64,000 nt of DNA from Lumnitzera littorea (GCA_024138015.1 JAMXBB010000008.1:47262934-47326933); one strand, 5' to 3'. Shown: positions 35,116 through 46,444, counted from the first letter of the stretch. Notes: generated by a model from the letters alone, not told the origin. Program-made: numbers and translations.

Positions 35116-35950
35116 AGCTAAGAGATCGGCAACAAAAGTTATTACATAAATGGGCTTCTTAAGATAGGGAAAAATGAGCCTATGGAACTCGACTCCTAAA
35201 TGATCGAGGTGGTGAATTTATTTATAAAGCCATTTTTACTTTTATGTCTTTGGATTAGTGAACGTCCATCTATGCTTCTTCTTTTTCTTTTTCTTTTTAA
35301 GAAAAGAAAATAAGTCGTTGTTAGGCGAAAACTAATTAGAGTTCAAACCGCTCGACTTTGTGCTACGCAGTCACTACCCTAAACTTCTAAACCTGACCTC
35401 CCTCTCCCATCCAACTACTCAACACCTCTAGAGAAAGCTTCGACAACTAGGAGCTAGGGCCAGTTTAAATAGGTTGCTCTGTTAACGCTGCAACTTGAAT
35501 GTGGACTAGTTTGGTAATTCAATATAGCAACCGAGCTACAAACAAAATGTCACATATTTTACTATTTTGCTATAGAATGTAGCTTAGTCATTTAATACAG
35601 TGGCTCGGAGTTTGCTAGCAAGGAGACTCTTTATTAATCTAAGCGTCAATGGTCTTGTCACAAACATGAACCTTCTCTCAGCATAGGTAGCTTCAAAAGT
35701 TGCTATCATCCCTTAGCTCAGCAACACGGCGTATTAACTTAAGCTTGGGAAGTGGGGGGCTTTATTCATGGAAGGAATTAGTAACTTGATCAATCACTAC
35801 AATAGCATCCATTAAGGTCTATAGCTACCCGTAATCAAGCTCTAGCTGGCAATGAGTAGGAAGCCGACTTGTAAGGATTTCAAGCTCATTCAGCTACACG
35901 ACGAGCTCACCCGACGAATAACACCAACCTAAGTGAGCTCCATGCAATGG
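35116..35950. other. Non-coding stretch upstream of E6 gag
   Basis: No domain was recognised. A 5' LTR matching the E6 3' LTR at 45431 was looked for and not found, so the 5' end of E6 is missing or too diverged to see. A purine-rich AAGTGGGGGG tract occurs near 35750, and a CT-rich stretch with TTTTCTTTTT occurs near 35280. Confidence 0.45.
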
Positions 35951-37230
35951 TAAAGCAACTTTCTAAGTAATAGGGGAACAAGCCTGCTAACGACATCGGG
36001 TTGGTCACCAACAACAAGACCCCCTTCACCAAGGGTATCTAGGATGAAGTATTGGCCCCCAATTGTAATCTTCCATCCCTAGACCAATATGATGGCACGA
36101 GTGACCTCGATGACCATATCCTCCACTTCCACACCCTTATGAACCTTCACGGTCATGAAGATGCCATACAATGCAAAGCCTTCTCGGGCACGCTAAGGAA
36201 GGCAACACGGACGTGGTTTAACTACCTCCCCAACAATTCAATCAACTCCTTCGATGAGTTAGCCAGGAAGTTCAGCCTCCATTTCAATGCTAGTAAGCTT
36301 CCGTCCAAGGACACATAGTCCTTGTACCTGGTGAGGCAAGGCAAGGGTAAGTCCTTACGTAACTACATGGCCCCAGTTCAATAACACCGTAGTCGTGATC
36401 CCTCAGCTAAATGAGGGAGTTGTTGTCTATGCCATATAGCTCGGCATCAGACCCTCAGGAGATTTCTTCCAATCACTTATGAAGAGTAGGCTAAAGACCC
36501 TAGTTGACTTCTAGAACAAAGCCCAGTAGTACATTAACCAAGAAGGTAACATTCGCACCAGGCGCGATGCCAACCTAGAAAGGTCGAGTGGAAAGCAAGA
36601 CAAGGAGAAATTGTCCATTAAATATTGCCTCGGTAAAAGGATGCTGAGCAAGCCAGAGGGGGAAAGCTTTAGGAAGAAGAAATGCTAAGCAGAGCACGCC
36701 CTCTCCCCCCTCCCATTTACAGCTAATACACACCTTTAAATAAGCCCATAACCCAAGTTTATTCCAAAGTGAAGCATTGAAACTTACCATAAAGGCTATA
36801 GAAAATGCAGGGAAACCCCAATCGCCAGAATTGTGACAAATACTATTAGTTCCACAACGATTACGGCTATACAAATGAAGAGTGCTTCCAGTTGAAGAAT
36901 GCCGTCGAATATGCCATTCAATGTGGCTTCTTCAATGAATACGTGGCACATCGGTGGAACAATGACCGTTTCAACGATAATACTAATAAGGCACCTCAAA
37001 AGCGATAGACCGAAGACACCCAAGGGAAGTAGAATAATGACTGCCACAATGATCGCACCCCTAATGGAGTCGTAAATGTAATTATGGGGGACCTGCAACT
37101 TAGGAGCCGGCCGAGCACTAACAGCTCGGTTAACACCTAATTAGAGGTGTTGGCAGTTAGGGAGAAGAGATAGAAGTTAAACACTTTCATATCCTTCTTC
37201 GACACCGACCTTGAAGGGGTCGATACTCCC
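35951..37230 (+). pseudogene. E6 gag, degraded
   Basis: The capsid domain is seen at 36052-36318: LPSLDQYDGTSDLDDHILHF, IQCKAFSGTL, ATRTWFNYLP and FDELARKFSLHF, typical of the retrotransposon gag domain in Tat elements. A nucleocapsid-like block near 36830-36890 reads FHNDYGYTNEECFQL. It continues through a basic region to SFFDTDLEGVDTPHQDA near 37196-37245, which joins the protease. Stops are present between these blocks. Confidence 0.8.
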
Positions 37231-37720
37231 CATCAAGATGCCTAGGTGATTAGGGCAAAGATCTCAAAATTTAAGGTCTTGAAGATCATAGTGGACACTG
37301 GCAACTCCACCAATATACTCTTCCTCCACACATATGATAGGATGAGGAAGAAGCTACCAGTAAAGATGAAGTCGTACCACCACAATCTAATCAGCTTAAA
37401 CAGTAGCACAGTCCAACCTAAGGGCACCGTCACACTGGATATGGAACTTGGTGATGACAACTACATAGTACAACTACCCATGGAGTTCATTGTGATTGAT
37501 TATCCCTCCCCTTATAATGCGCTCTTAGGAAGACCAAGCCTAAATGCATTTGAGATGATCACATCTTCCCTACATCTAAAGACCAAATTCCCAATGCCCA
37601 TGGGGGTGGGAATATGCAGGTACAATCAAAAGCTCTCATGAGAGCTATATGTCAGGGCGGCCAAAGGCAATGGCATCTTTACCCTAGAGATGGGCCCATA
37701 AGAGAGACCAGCTAAGAGAG
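37231..37720 (+). pseudogene. E6 aspartic protease
   Basis: Open frame 37246-37641 (131 codons). The active site VDTGNSTNIL has an intact Asp-Thr-Gly. The flap-side motif YNALLGRPSLNAF is also intact, followed by KFPMPMGVG. It is the best-preserved domain of E6. In intact elements it cleaves the Gag-Pol polyprotein. Confidence 0.85.
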
Positions 37721-38790
37721 GTGAGCCCGGCAAAAAAAACCAAAGATGTCCAGAGTAGTGACTCTCCCAACCAAACAACAAAGGTCGGGATTAAGACCCC
37801 AGCTAAAGTGAAGGATGAAATCATTGCCCTTTGGTAGGCAAATTCGGATAGGTTCGCTTAGTCGGCGTCCGACATGCCCAAAATTTCCTCTAACTTGGTA
37901 ACTGACAACCTCAACATCAACACCATTGCGTAGCCTAACAAACAAAAAAAGAGGCATTTCGCCCTAAAACAATAGGCCACAATTGAGGAGGAAGTGTAGA
38001 AGTTGCTTAAAGATGGCTTCGTAAGGGAAGAAAAGTACCCAACGTGGCGGCCAAATGTGGTACTAATGAAAAAGAAGAATGGGAAGTAGCGCATGTATGT
38101 TGATTATACCAACCTAAACAAAGCTTGCCTCAAAGTTTGTTTCCCCCTCCCCAAAATCGACCAACTTGTTGATTCTACATCAGGACATGGCCTACTAAGC
38201 TTTATGGACGCCTTCTTGGAATACAACCAGATCAAAATGGACTCGAAGGATGAGGTCTACACCTCCTTTACCACCGACTACAGCACATACTTCTACATTG
38301 TGATGCCATTCAGGCTGAAAAACATTGGGACCACATACCAGTAGACTGTAACGAAATTGTTGAAGCCCTAGATTGGGCGCAATATGGAGGTGTACATTGA
38401 TGACATGATTGTCAAAAGCCAAAAGCCAGTCGATCATGTCAACGATCTCCATGAAGCCTTCAACCAAATGCACACACATGACATGAAGCTAAACCCTTAG
38501 AAGTGCGTCTTTGGCACCGGCTCTAGTAGGTTCCTCGGATTTCTGGTCACTTAGATAGGTATCAAGGCTAACCCCAAGCAAATCATGACCATCAGGGGAA
38601 TGAAGCCCCCAACTTCAGTCCAAGACGTACAAAAGCTCACTGGCATGGTGGTTACCCTAAGCAAATTCATTTCGAAGAGCATTGAAAAATGTGCTAAGTT
38701 CTTCAAAATCCTCAAAAATCCCAAAGGTTTTGAATAGACTTCGGAGTGCACTGTCGCCTTTCAACAACTCTAAGACTTTCTTGCTCATCT
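37721..38790 (+). pseudogene. E6 reverse transcriptase, degraded
   Basis: MYVDYTNLNKAC (38093) is followed by FPLPKIDQLVDSTSGHGLLSFMDA with the first catalytic Asp, then Tyr-Asn-Gln-Ile-Lys-Met, and YIDDMIVKSQ (about 38393-38422) with the Asp pair kept. LGFLVT, TSVQDVQKLTGMV and TLSKFISKS lead to the connection domain. Several TAG stops stand where Gln or Trp is expected. Confidence 0.85.
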
Positions 38791-39215
38791 ACTGATCCTG
38801 TCCAAGCCTATCTAAAGGGAGGATCTATTTTTATACTTAGCTATTATCAATTAGGCTCTCTTCTCTATACTGGTCAGAGCAAACGGAAGAGAACACAAGC
38901 CAGTATAGTACATCAGCCACATACTTCATGGGCTTGAGGTCAGGTACACCCAAGCAAAAAAATTTACGCTGGCCGTCATCATTGTTGCCAGATGGCTTAG
39001 GCCCTACTTCCAGGCATACTAGGTGATTATACTCACAAACCAGCCACTGCGCTCCATGCTGTAGAAACCCGATGCATCCGAACAGATGATGAAGTACACA
39101 ATGGAACTGAGCGCATACGGAATCCAGTACCAGCTACGAATGGCCTACAAGGCACAGGTCCTAGCTAACTTCATGGTAGAATACTAGAAAAGAAACACCA
39201 CTGGGAGACGAAAAA
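38791..39215 (+). pseudogene. E6 first RNase H domain, degraded
   Basis: YISHILHGLEVRYTQAKKF near 38915 is followed by ARWLRPYFQAY and ILTNQPLRSML, where LTDQPL is usual and Asp is replaced by Asn. AYGIQYQLRMAYKAQVLANF follows, again with Asn where Asp is usual. This is the gypsy-type RNase H next to RT. Confidence 0.75.
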
Positions 39216-39818
39216 TTGGTATGGACTCTCCATGTCAATGGATCATCCACCATTAGAGGTGAAGGTACAGGCCTTGTGCTGACCAGCCCGCATAAGGTCA
39301 CCATTCGTTACGCCCTCAAGTTCAAGTTCAATTCCAACAATAATGAATCCGAATACGAGGTGCTTATCACTGACCTGAAGCTGGCCAAGGAGATTTGGGC
39401 CAAACAGTTGCAAATATTCTCGAACTCCATACCTGTTACGCAGCAAGTTCAGGGTGAATATGAGGCCAGGGATAGCAACATATCCAAGTACTTAGAGAAG
39501 GCAAGAGGGCTCCTAGCAAACTTTCCCTCTTGGGACATCGAGAAAATCCCTCGAATGGAAAATTCAATGGCCAACTGGCTATCCAAGCTAGCCTCCACTA
39601 GCATACGAAAGCCTAAGATGAAGTATAGCAAGATCTTCATAGAGTACCTATTGGAAAAAAGCATAGCTCTAAGCCCAATTGAAATTCTAGAATTGACTAG
39701 GGCGGCACTAGAGCCAAGCTGGATGGACCCCATTCGGAGCTACTTGGAGGAAGGAACATTGCCAGGAGACAGGAGGGACTCGAAGAAGCTTCAATACCAT
39801 GCTACCAATTATACATAG
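39216..39818 (+). pseudogene. E6 second, archaeal-type RNase H (aRNH)
   Basis: Open frame of 200 codons. WTLHVNGSSTIRGEG stands for the usual VDGSS block, GTGLVLTSPHK follows, and NNESEYEVLITDLKLAKE keeps the Glu. FSNSIPVTQQVQGEYEARD stands for SDSQLV, and MENSMANWLSKLAS for the last Asp block. Three catalytic positions are Asn or otherwise not Asp. A second RNase H between RNase H and integrase is known from Tat-type plant elements and supports the lineage. The frame runs on into the integrase linker. Confidence 0.85.
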
Positions 39819-40925
39819 ATTGATGGCGTCCTATACCACAGGGGAATCAACCTCCTCTTGCTCTAGTGTCTCTGAGAAAGGGAAGGGCTGCGCATCATGG
39901 AAGAGCTGCATGCCCGAGTGTACAGCAATCATATCCAATCTCAAGCCCTGTACCTTCGAGTGCTACGGCTTAGATATTATTGGCCTACCATGAGGTAGGA
40001 CGCAAAGGCAGAAGTGCCTACAATGCCAAAGCACATCCTAATCAGTCGCATGCTTAACACCATACTCCAACCCCTGATGAGCCCATGGCCGTTCACCCAA
40101 TGGGGGATCAATATCCTCAACGCCTTCCTGAAAGCATTAGGAGGATGGCAATTCATAATTGTTACTGTGGAGTACTTCATGAAGTGGGTGGAGGCTGAAG
40201 CCGTGGCTAAAATCACAAAGAGGAGTATAGTGTCGTTTGTTAGAAATAACATTCTCTCCCAGTTTGGAGTCCCCCATGCACTAATCACGGACAATGGCTG
40301 ACAATTTGACAACCCCAAGTTTAAGGAGTTCTATACTAAGCACCACATCACTGTGCACTTCACCTCTATTGCCCAACCCCAATTGAATGGATAGGTGGAG
40401 GAGACCAATCGAGTCATTTTAGATAGCCTTCAGAAACACATAAACCAATTTCATGGCACTTAGACCAATGAGTTACCTAATATCTTGTGGGGTATAGGAC
40501 TATACCCACACTTTAACAGTTAAGACCCCCTTCCATTTAGCTTTCGGGTTAGAAGTTGTCCTCCCTATCAAACTTGAACTCCCCAATATTTGAACTCGAA
40601 GTTTCGATGTTGCCCTGAATGACTCATTGCTGTAGGCAAGCGTCGACACAATCGAGGAAATCAGAGACCTCATTATTGCTCAAGTTACTGCATACCAACA
40701 TCGGGCTGCCCAGTACTATGATCAGAAGGTCCGACACAAGGAATTCAAGGTTGGCGACCTAGTATGCCGAAAATTGGAGGCCACTAGTTCACAAGAAGGC
40801 CAAGGCAAGTTGGCCCCCAATTGGGAAGACTCAGTCAGAGTTAGGGAGAAACTGGGCAATAGAGCATACAAGCTGGAAAGATTGGATTGTGAGCTTATCC
40901 CGCACACATAGAATGCCGACAATCT
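39819..40925 (+). pseudogene. E6 integrase, degraded
   Basis: The N-terminal zinc head is partly seen (EELHARVYSNH, about 39900; YYWPTM, about 39975), with the CC half out of frame. In the core (40014-40301 and beyond), SPWPFTQWGINIL is followed by TVEYFMKWVEAEA (Asp to Glu), ALITDNG with Asp kept, and VEETNR with the catalytic Glu. Stops lie at NG-stop-QFDN and LNG-stop-VEE, where Arg/Lys and Gln are usual. The C-terminal part contains QYYDQKVRHKEFKVGDLV near 40710. Confidence 0.8.
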
Positions 40926-41069
40926 ATGCCTCTACTTTGATAAAAATCTCATCACGTACGATTTTATTTTCAATTTGAGTCAAAATAAAAAGCTCTCAAT
41001 TGATTGCATACTTCTCTCTCTCTCTCTACTTTCGTTTCAATCACCTTGCCAACCTTTCAAAAAGGCACA
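40926..41069 (+). other. E6 post-integrase untranslated segment
   Basis: A short AT-rich stretch with a CT repeat near 41011-41027 separates the end of integrase from the tandem array. No coding potential was seen. Confidence 0.5.
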
Positions 41070-41430
41070 CAAATAGTTACTCAGGCAGGTCGGAACGCCA
41101 CCAAACTAACCCCCTTAAGGTAACCTCGGCAAGGGGAAACACCCCTTACATAGAGGAACTCCCACAATAGGGACAAGTCAAAACGCCACTAACCTGATCC
41201 CTTTAGGGTTACCTCACCAAGGGGAAACACCCTTTACATAGAGGAACTCCCACGAATCGGGTGGGTCGAAATGCCATCGACTTGACCCCCTTAAGGTAAC
41301 CTCGGAAAGGGGAAACACCCCTAACATAGAGGAACTCCCACGAATCGAACAGGACGGAACACCATCGACCTGACCTCCTAAGGTAATCTCAGCAAAGGGA
41401 AACACCCTTTACATAGAAGAACTCCCCCAA
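41070..41430 (+). repeat. Tandem array, four units of about 88 bp
   Basis: The string GAGGAACTCCC recurs at 41153, 41241 and 41329, with a variant at 41416, so the unit is 88, 88 and 87 bp. Each unit also carries an AAGGGGAAACACCCCTTACAT-like segment and a TGACCCCCTTAAGGTAACCTC-like segment. It lies between integrase and the antisense ORF, where Tat-type elements often hold tandem repeats. AAGGGG...CCCCTT forms a small hairpin in each unit. Confidence 0.85.
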
Positions 41431-41699
41431 CAAAACCTCAACTAAGGGTCCACAAAATTTATAGAGAGAACAGCGAAATACTTTCGAAAAACTTCATTTA
41501 TTTATTCTACAACTTTATTTACAAAGCAAAGGCCAGCATCCTGGCCCTAACCACATAAAAAAAATTATAGAACCCTACTACTGCCTGGGATCAGCTAGCT
41601 CAGGTAACTTTGAAAAATCCAAGGCATTAATCTCGTCCGAACGCTAATCTATAGGCACTTCAACCAGTAGGCCTTGAACCGTAAGGGAGCAAGAGACAT

Positions 41700-44699
41700 G
41701 TGAATCAAAAGTGACAGGACCCCTTACAAGCGAATCTTCCCCAAGGAAAGCTTTTGAGGCATCCTCCTACTAAGTTGCCAAGGTAAGGCTGGATGTAGAA
41801 GTGCCCTACCCTGCCTTACCCCAACACCAGAAGACGTACATACATCTTTGACGACTGTTTGAGCGGACTCCCCCGACACTAGGGCTTCCCTCTTCTCGTT
41901 AAATATGGGGGAGTCAAGAAAATCGAGGAAAGTCAAGTCCAAATTTAAATAATGGGAGAGGATTTCTCTCCTATTGAATGGGTAGAATCAGTAGACAGGT
42001 CCTCTAGCTCCTCTAGCCACTCCTTGGCAGCCCTATAGTTAATGACTGCCTTCCTTGCAGCAACATTGCTAAGGACCTCCCTACTCTCCGAGATGATCTC
42101 TTCCATCTCCAAAACCCTACCTTGTAGCTCCCCGACTTGATGTTCTAAAGTAGCCTTCAAGCCAGCTAACTTGAACAATGTGGCCCTAACGCCCCTACAC
42201 TCAGACACCTTCATTGCCAACTCGGTTTTTAGCCTAGCTACAGAAGCCTTCAACTCAAAATTTTCCTTTTTGATTCGGTCCCTATCTGTGCCTTCCTCTT
42301 CCAATCGTTATGAAAGATGAGCCTTCATCTTCTGCTTGTTCTCCAACTAAGCCTTCAGATCCGTAACTTTCCGAGCATCCCTTTCTACTTTGCCCCTCTC
42401 CTACTTCGCATGCTTAAGCCTCACTTGAAGCCCTACCACCTGCACAACAAAGTGGCGAAGGCACTTGTTAGCTTAAGCAAATTTTCTCAAGTTTCTCCTA
42501 CTATAAGTCTCCACCTCTAGCAGGTACTTCTTCTACCAATATAACTCCTCCCGTAATCTAGTTACCTCTTTTTAGGTGGCATGGGACTTGCTTAGCTTAA
42601 AGAGCACTTAACCATGGTATTGTAAGATGAAAATAGAATGCACAAGTTAGTACCAGACACTAAAATACAACACTATAATAACATGGAAGACCAATCACTA
42701 AAATATAACACTACAATAGCTTGGAAGACCTACCTACCACATTAGGGTACTCAAGTGGCCTGTAGTTTGTATGGGGCCATCCATACCCTATTGGGAGATC
42801 CTTTCCAGCACAGCTCAGTCACTAGGGGTATAAGGCCCCGTTGAAGCCTACTAACTGAGGGTCTAGTACCACAACATCAGGTCGTCAGCATGGACCTCCC
42901 ATTTCGGCCACAAGATCTTTCCCCGGGCCCTCTTCTTCTCCATCTCAAAGGCCCCCCTCTTTAGCGCCTCATCTAAGGAAATGTATAACGCTTCTATGAA
43001 TGAGGCTAGCCTTAGCCCTAGCCCTAGCCCTAGCCCTAGCCCCAACCCCATCTTTTAGAAGTTGTTGAGGACATCCAAAAACTCGTCCTCAACGTCATCC
43101 ACACTCTAGAAAGGATGAGCCAGGGGCCACTCATTCCATTTCCTCTTAGCCAAAGGTTCCCTTTCCAGGGGCTTCTGCCTCTTCATCTCTAAACCTGGCT
43201 CCCCGAGTACCTCGAGAGCCTTGCGCTTGTCGCCTGTGGCTATAGGTGAGGTGGCTATCTCCCCAATTCCTCCCTTAACTGCCCTCGGAAGGGAAAGCAT
43301 TTGCACTTTGGACCCCTCCGCATCAACACCTTTGTCACCCACGATGATGAGCTCAAACAAGTGGATAGCAAGAACGAGCAGAGCCATGTTCAAAGGTGCC
43401 ACAATCGTCGACTCATCCTGGATGACAAGGGGAATCCCTTGAGGTACAGACTTTGGCCATGACATGCTGGTCTCTCCGGCCCCCAGCTTTGACTTTGCTG
43501 CCTTCCTTATCAGCTAACCTACCTTTAATCGCACCTAGCATCGGTTCATTAAATCATCCACAGACGGACAAGGCACCCTCAGAGCCAAGCTCTTACCTGC
43601 AGGAAGACCAATCTAAAGGTTAGAAAAAGAAAACAAGGACAAATCAAAGGAAACTAACACTACCATTTGTACAACACCACCATGACCAACACGACCAAGG
43701 AAGTCTACCAATCCTATAGGCATCAGACGAAGCACCCCGACACTAGCACAACAAATAAGCGTATAGGAATGAACCAGTACCTTCAACCCACTTCTCTACT
43801 ACAGCTTTCTTCATGCTAGGGAAGAGCTCGGAGATTAAGCACTAGAAATACCTTTCTACAGTCTCCACAGTATTGATCTCAACTCCATGAAAGCTAAGAT
43901 CTCCTGGAAGGCCTCGGCGTCGCTCGACCCGAGCCTCTTCTCACATCCAATACAAACCATTCCGATCCATTAAGTCCAAAAGGCGGCCTCTTCAGGTAGC
44001 TCCACCACTACATATTCATCCTACCAGCATTTGACCGGGTCGACAAGGCTGCAAAACAATCTTTCCTAAACGCAGCTGGAGATAAGGCTACCCCCCAACA
44101 CTCTTACACATGTAGAAGTGGCAAAAGAGCACGGGAGTAGCCCTTATCACCAAATGTTCGTAGAGCACCTAAAACACCTTCAACAACCTCCACCTATTCG
44201 AAGGGATCTACGATAAGCTATAGTGGTGGTAATCCAAAAACTCCCTCTCAAAATGACCTAAGGGGAGGTGCTACCCAAACTCCAAGCACTTCTCCAAAAT
44301 CGTGAAGTGCCTCCTCAATAGCAGGGCCACCCATTCATCCCTGCGTGACAACCTAATATGCCATCCAAGTATCGCCCCCACGAGGAAGTTACTGATGACC
44401 CAACTGGAGGTAGAATCCTTACTTTTGCTTATATGGCCATCAGGTCCCTTCCTCGTACCAAGAGTGTTGAATAAATCCTAAGCAAGGAGCAAAGGAATAT
44501 TCGCGTATACGTCTCTAGGGATGGCATTGATGATTTTGGCCCCGTCCAACACTTCCATAGCCATCCTCGTAGGTTGGTCGAGTTGTGCTAATGATGACAC
44601 TTTGCCTTCTTACGCCCGAGGGGGATCACTCCTTGTAGAATCTAAACTAGAGGTAAGTTCTAGTGAAGAAGAGTTAGCTTCAACCCTGTTAGTAGACAT
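41700..44699 (-). pseudogene. E6 antisense ORF (Transposase_28-like head, coiled-coil tail), degraded
   Basis: The start ATG is at 44699 (MSTNRVEANSSSLELTSS). The same frame can be followed for more than 500 nt with only stops, no shift: IPRDVYANIP, VISNFLVGAILGWHIRLSRRDEW, LPLGHFEREFLDYHHYSLS, RWRLLKVF and TPVLFCHFYMCK. This resembles the plant 'putative gypsy-type transposon' domain (Transposase_28), known as an antisense reading frame in Tat-type elements. Further down are KRKALEVLG...KRQKP (43106-43465) and a Leu/Glu heptad-rich coiled coil (41945-42304). The function of this frame is not established. Its TATA box lies at 44826-44833. Confidence 0.7.
43011..43046. repeat. CCCTAG hexamer run
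   Basis: Five or more tandem CCCTAG units, reading as Leu-Gly repeats on the minus strand inside the antisense ORF. They resemble telomere repeats but are hexamers; the plant telomere unit is CCCTAAA. Confidence 0.85.
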
Positions 44700-44825
44700 G
44701 ATTGTGATTCTTGAAAAGAAAAATTGAAGCTTCTGTAGAAGGTTTGAGAGTTCGAACACAAATACGGAAATTATGACAATTGAGCAAAAAGATTGTAGAA
44801 AAGTGTTTTCTCTTTGCAATCTTCT

Positions 44826-44833
44826 TATTTATA
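44826..44833 (-). promoter_or_regulatory. TATA box for the E6 antisense ORF
   Basis: The minus strand reads TATAAATA in the context CCTATAAATAAGAAG, 127 nt upstream of the ATG at 44699. The spacing is normal for a plant promoter with a leader of about 95 nt. It is not within either LTR, so the antisense ORF had its own promoter. Confidence 0.6.
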
Positions 44834-45413
44834 GGAAACCCGCTTAAGAAGTCGTATAAGTGGTTATGGGGATACATATAAACACGAGTCCCTTAAAATG
44901 CTGCCTAACAGATACGTGGAAAGCATCTGGATCGAACGGCTGCCTTTAAAAGGACAAAAAGCATGTAGCTATACACTAGTCTACTGCAACACGATACCTA
45001 TCACGTTGTATTTAATATATGGAATACAAGTGGGCAAAAGTTGCATTTTGAAAGTCCCTTTAATAGGAAACTTCTTCAGGGCCCATCCAATCTGCACCTG
45101 GTTGACGTTACAAGGACATGATGCACCTATGTTCACTCGATCCCTATCAAGCCTTGTTTAAGCAGACCGGTCGATAGCATTGGAGCACCTTAGCACCCCT
45201 GCCTGCCTAGCCTTGGACACTTTCAAACTGGTAAAACACTACCTAAGATAACTCACCACTTCGAGCCTTCTCACCTCGAATCATCCATCACTTCAAATCT
45301 ATAACCTCATTAAGTCGACATCATAACATCAGATCGAACGTCCCGGAGTCAGATTCATTATGTTTGAGCGACCCATGCATTCCTTCTTCTTACCTCTTCC
45401 ATAGCAATGAGAC

Positions 45414-45430
45414 TGCAGGGGGGGTGCAAG
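45414..45430 (+). other. E6 polypurine tract
   Basis: GCAGGGGGGGTGCAAG stands directly before the 3' LTR start TGTTGATAGGG. It primes plus-strand synthesis in intact elements and fixes the LTR boundary and the plus orientation. Confidence 0.75.
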
Positions 45431-45927
45431 TGTTGATAGGGTACTTTATGCAGGGACCTCTCAAGCCCAACCAAATTCTCCAAGCCTTGCTTCTCTAGGC
45501 TTCAGGCTTGGCCCTTAGTGGCCCAAGCCTATGAAGAACTATAACGGCCATAAACTACAAGATAAGGATAAAACAACTACATCCTAAATATTAGGAACAC
45601 GTCGGACACAATAGCTCCACTCTCCTATACTTACAGAGAAGATCTCTCTTACCAATTGATCTCCAACGACCAGCTTCACTCCGTTATAAATACCAGACAT
45701 CTACCCAACGGTAACTCTCTCTAAAAACTCTGCATTCTAAGCCTGCGCACTAAGTATTCTATTCTACAAAAAGCCTATTACTGACTTAAGTATCAAAGTA
45801 GCTACGCCGGACAGCCCTCCGATATCCCTTCACTGTGCATTGTTTTGTAGGTTCAGTACGTACAAACCTTAATTAACTACCGGCAAGAACTAAAGAATGA
45901 AAAGAGGCAACATATACTATTTCAACA
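45431..45927 (+). repeat. E6 3' LTR (497 bp)
   Basis: TGTTGATAGGG...TTCAACA has the inverted ends TGTTGA/TCAACA. TTATAAATA at 45684-45692 is the promoter TATA. Downstream are ACTCTGCATTCTAAGCCTGC and a CGCCGGACAGCCCTCCGA-type block, characteristic of Tat-type LTRs. The flank to the right is AGGGT; no partner was found on the left. Confidence 0.75.
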
Positions 45928-46141
45928 AGGGTTATTGTCATCATAACGACAGCTAGAAAAGTACTAGGTAAACAAAACCTAGGAATTATGCCATATAGGA
46001 TGTGAGATCTACCCAAGATCCAAAAAAGAAATCAATACACATGACTATAATAATACCTATCTGCGAAGGACAATATACAAAATTTGGGAATTCATAAAAG
46101 AATAATTTTAATAGGTTACATTTCATTATGGACAGCACAAT
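45928..46141. other. Spacer between E6 and the right E7 repeat
   Basis: Unrecognised AT-rich sequence, presumably the internal end of E7. No coding frame or purine tract. Confidence 0.4.
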
Positions 46142-46439
46142 TGTTGATGAATGTTTTTTGCTGCATTATGCAATCTCTTATAAGATAGAAAGTGGCCATA
46201 AGGAGCCTGCAATTTGCTTCCATATAGACTCTTCAATGCTTAAGTCAACTATAATGATGAAAGAATAAGAAACCTTAATTGAGAAAAAGGGGATGAAGAC
46301 CATTTACCTAAGGCCTTATCTCCTATCTATAAAAGATGAGGCTAAGCTATCTCTAAACTTAGTTTACTAGAGCTTAACTTAAGTTTTGGGTCAATCAGCT
46401 CAAGACCTTGAAGCCTATGTTCTAAAAAGCCTATCAACA
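46142..46439 (+). repeat. E7 right LTR-like repeat
   Basis: Second copy of the 34052-34355 repeat, ending TATCAACA and followed at once by ACTGG. Confidence 0.7.
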
Positions 46440-46444
46440 ACTGG

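Larger units (their letters stand above)
35951..45927 (+). mobile_element. E6: Tat-lineage Ty3/gypsy retrotransposon, 5' end unresolved
   Basis: The order gag-protease-RT-RNase H-second (archaeal-type) RNase H-integrase-tandem array-antisense ORF-purine tract-3' LTR is the layout of plant Tat-type elements (Grande, RIRE2, Retand and relatives). The 3' LTR is 45431-45927 (TGTTGATAGGG...TTCAACA). No matching 5' LTR was found. Stops interrupt nearly every domain. The element is far less AT-rich than its surroundings. Confidence 0.8.
34052..46439 (+). mobile_element. E7: candidate outer LTR element (12.4 kb) enclosing E6
   Basis: Two direct repeats of 304 and 298 bp (34052-34355 and 46142-46439) both start TGTTRATGA and end TATYAACA. 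The outer flanks are ACTGG at 34046-34050 (one extra G before the repeat) and ACTGG at 46440-46444. Each repeat has a TATTTATA/TCTATAAA-type box near its middle. No obvious primer site or purine tract adjoins them. The clearly coding material inside belongs to E6, which has its own different 3' LTR, so E7 is best read as a short-LTR, non-autonomous shell. Strand is assigned by analogy only. Confidence 0.55.

Noticed and set aside
43106..43465. 119-codon minus-strand frame as an independent host gene
   Set aside because: It lies within the antisense ORF region of the Tat element and has the linker composition of that ORF.
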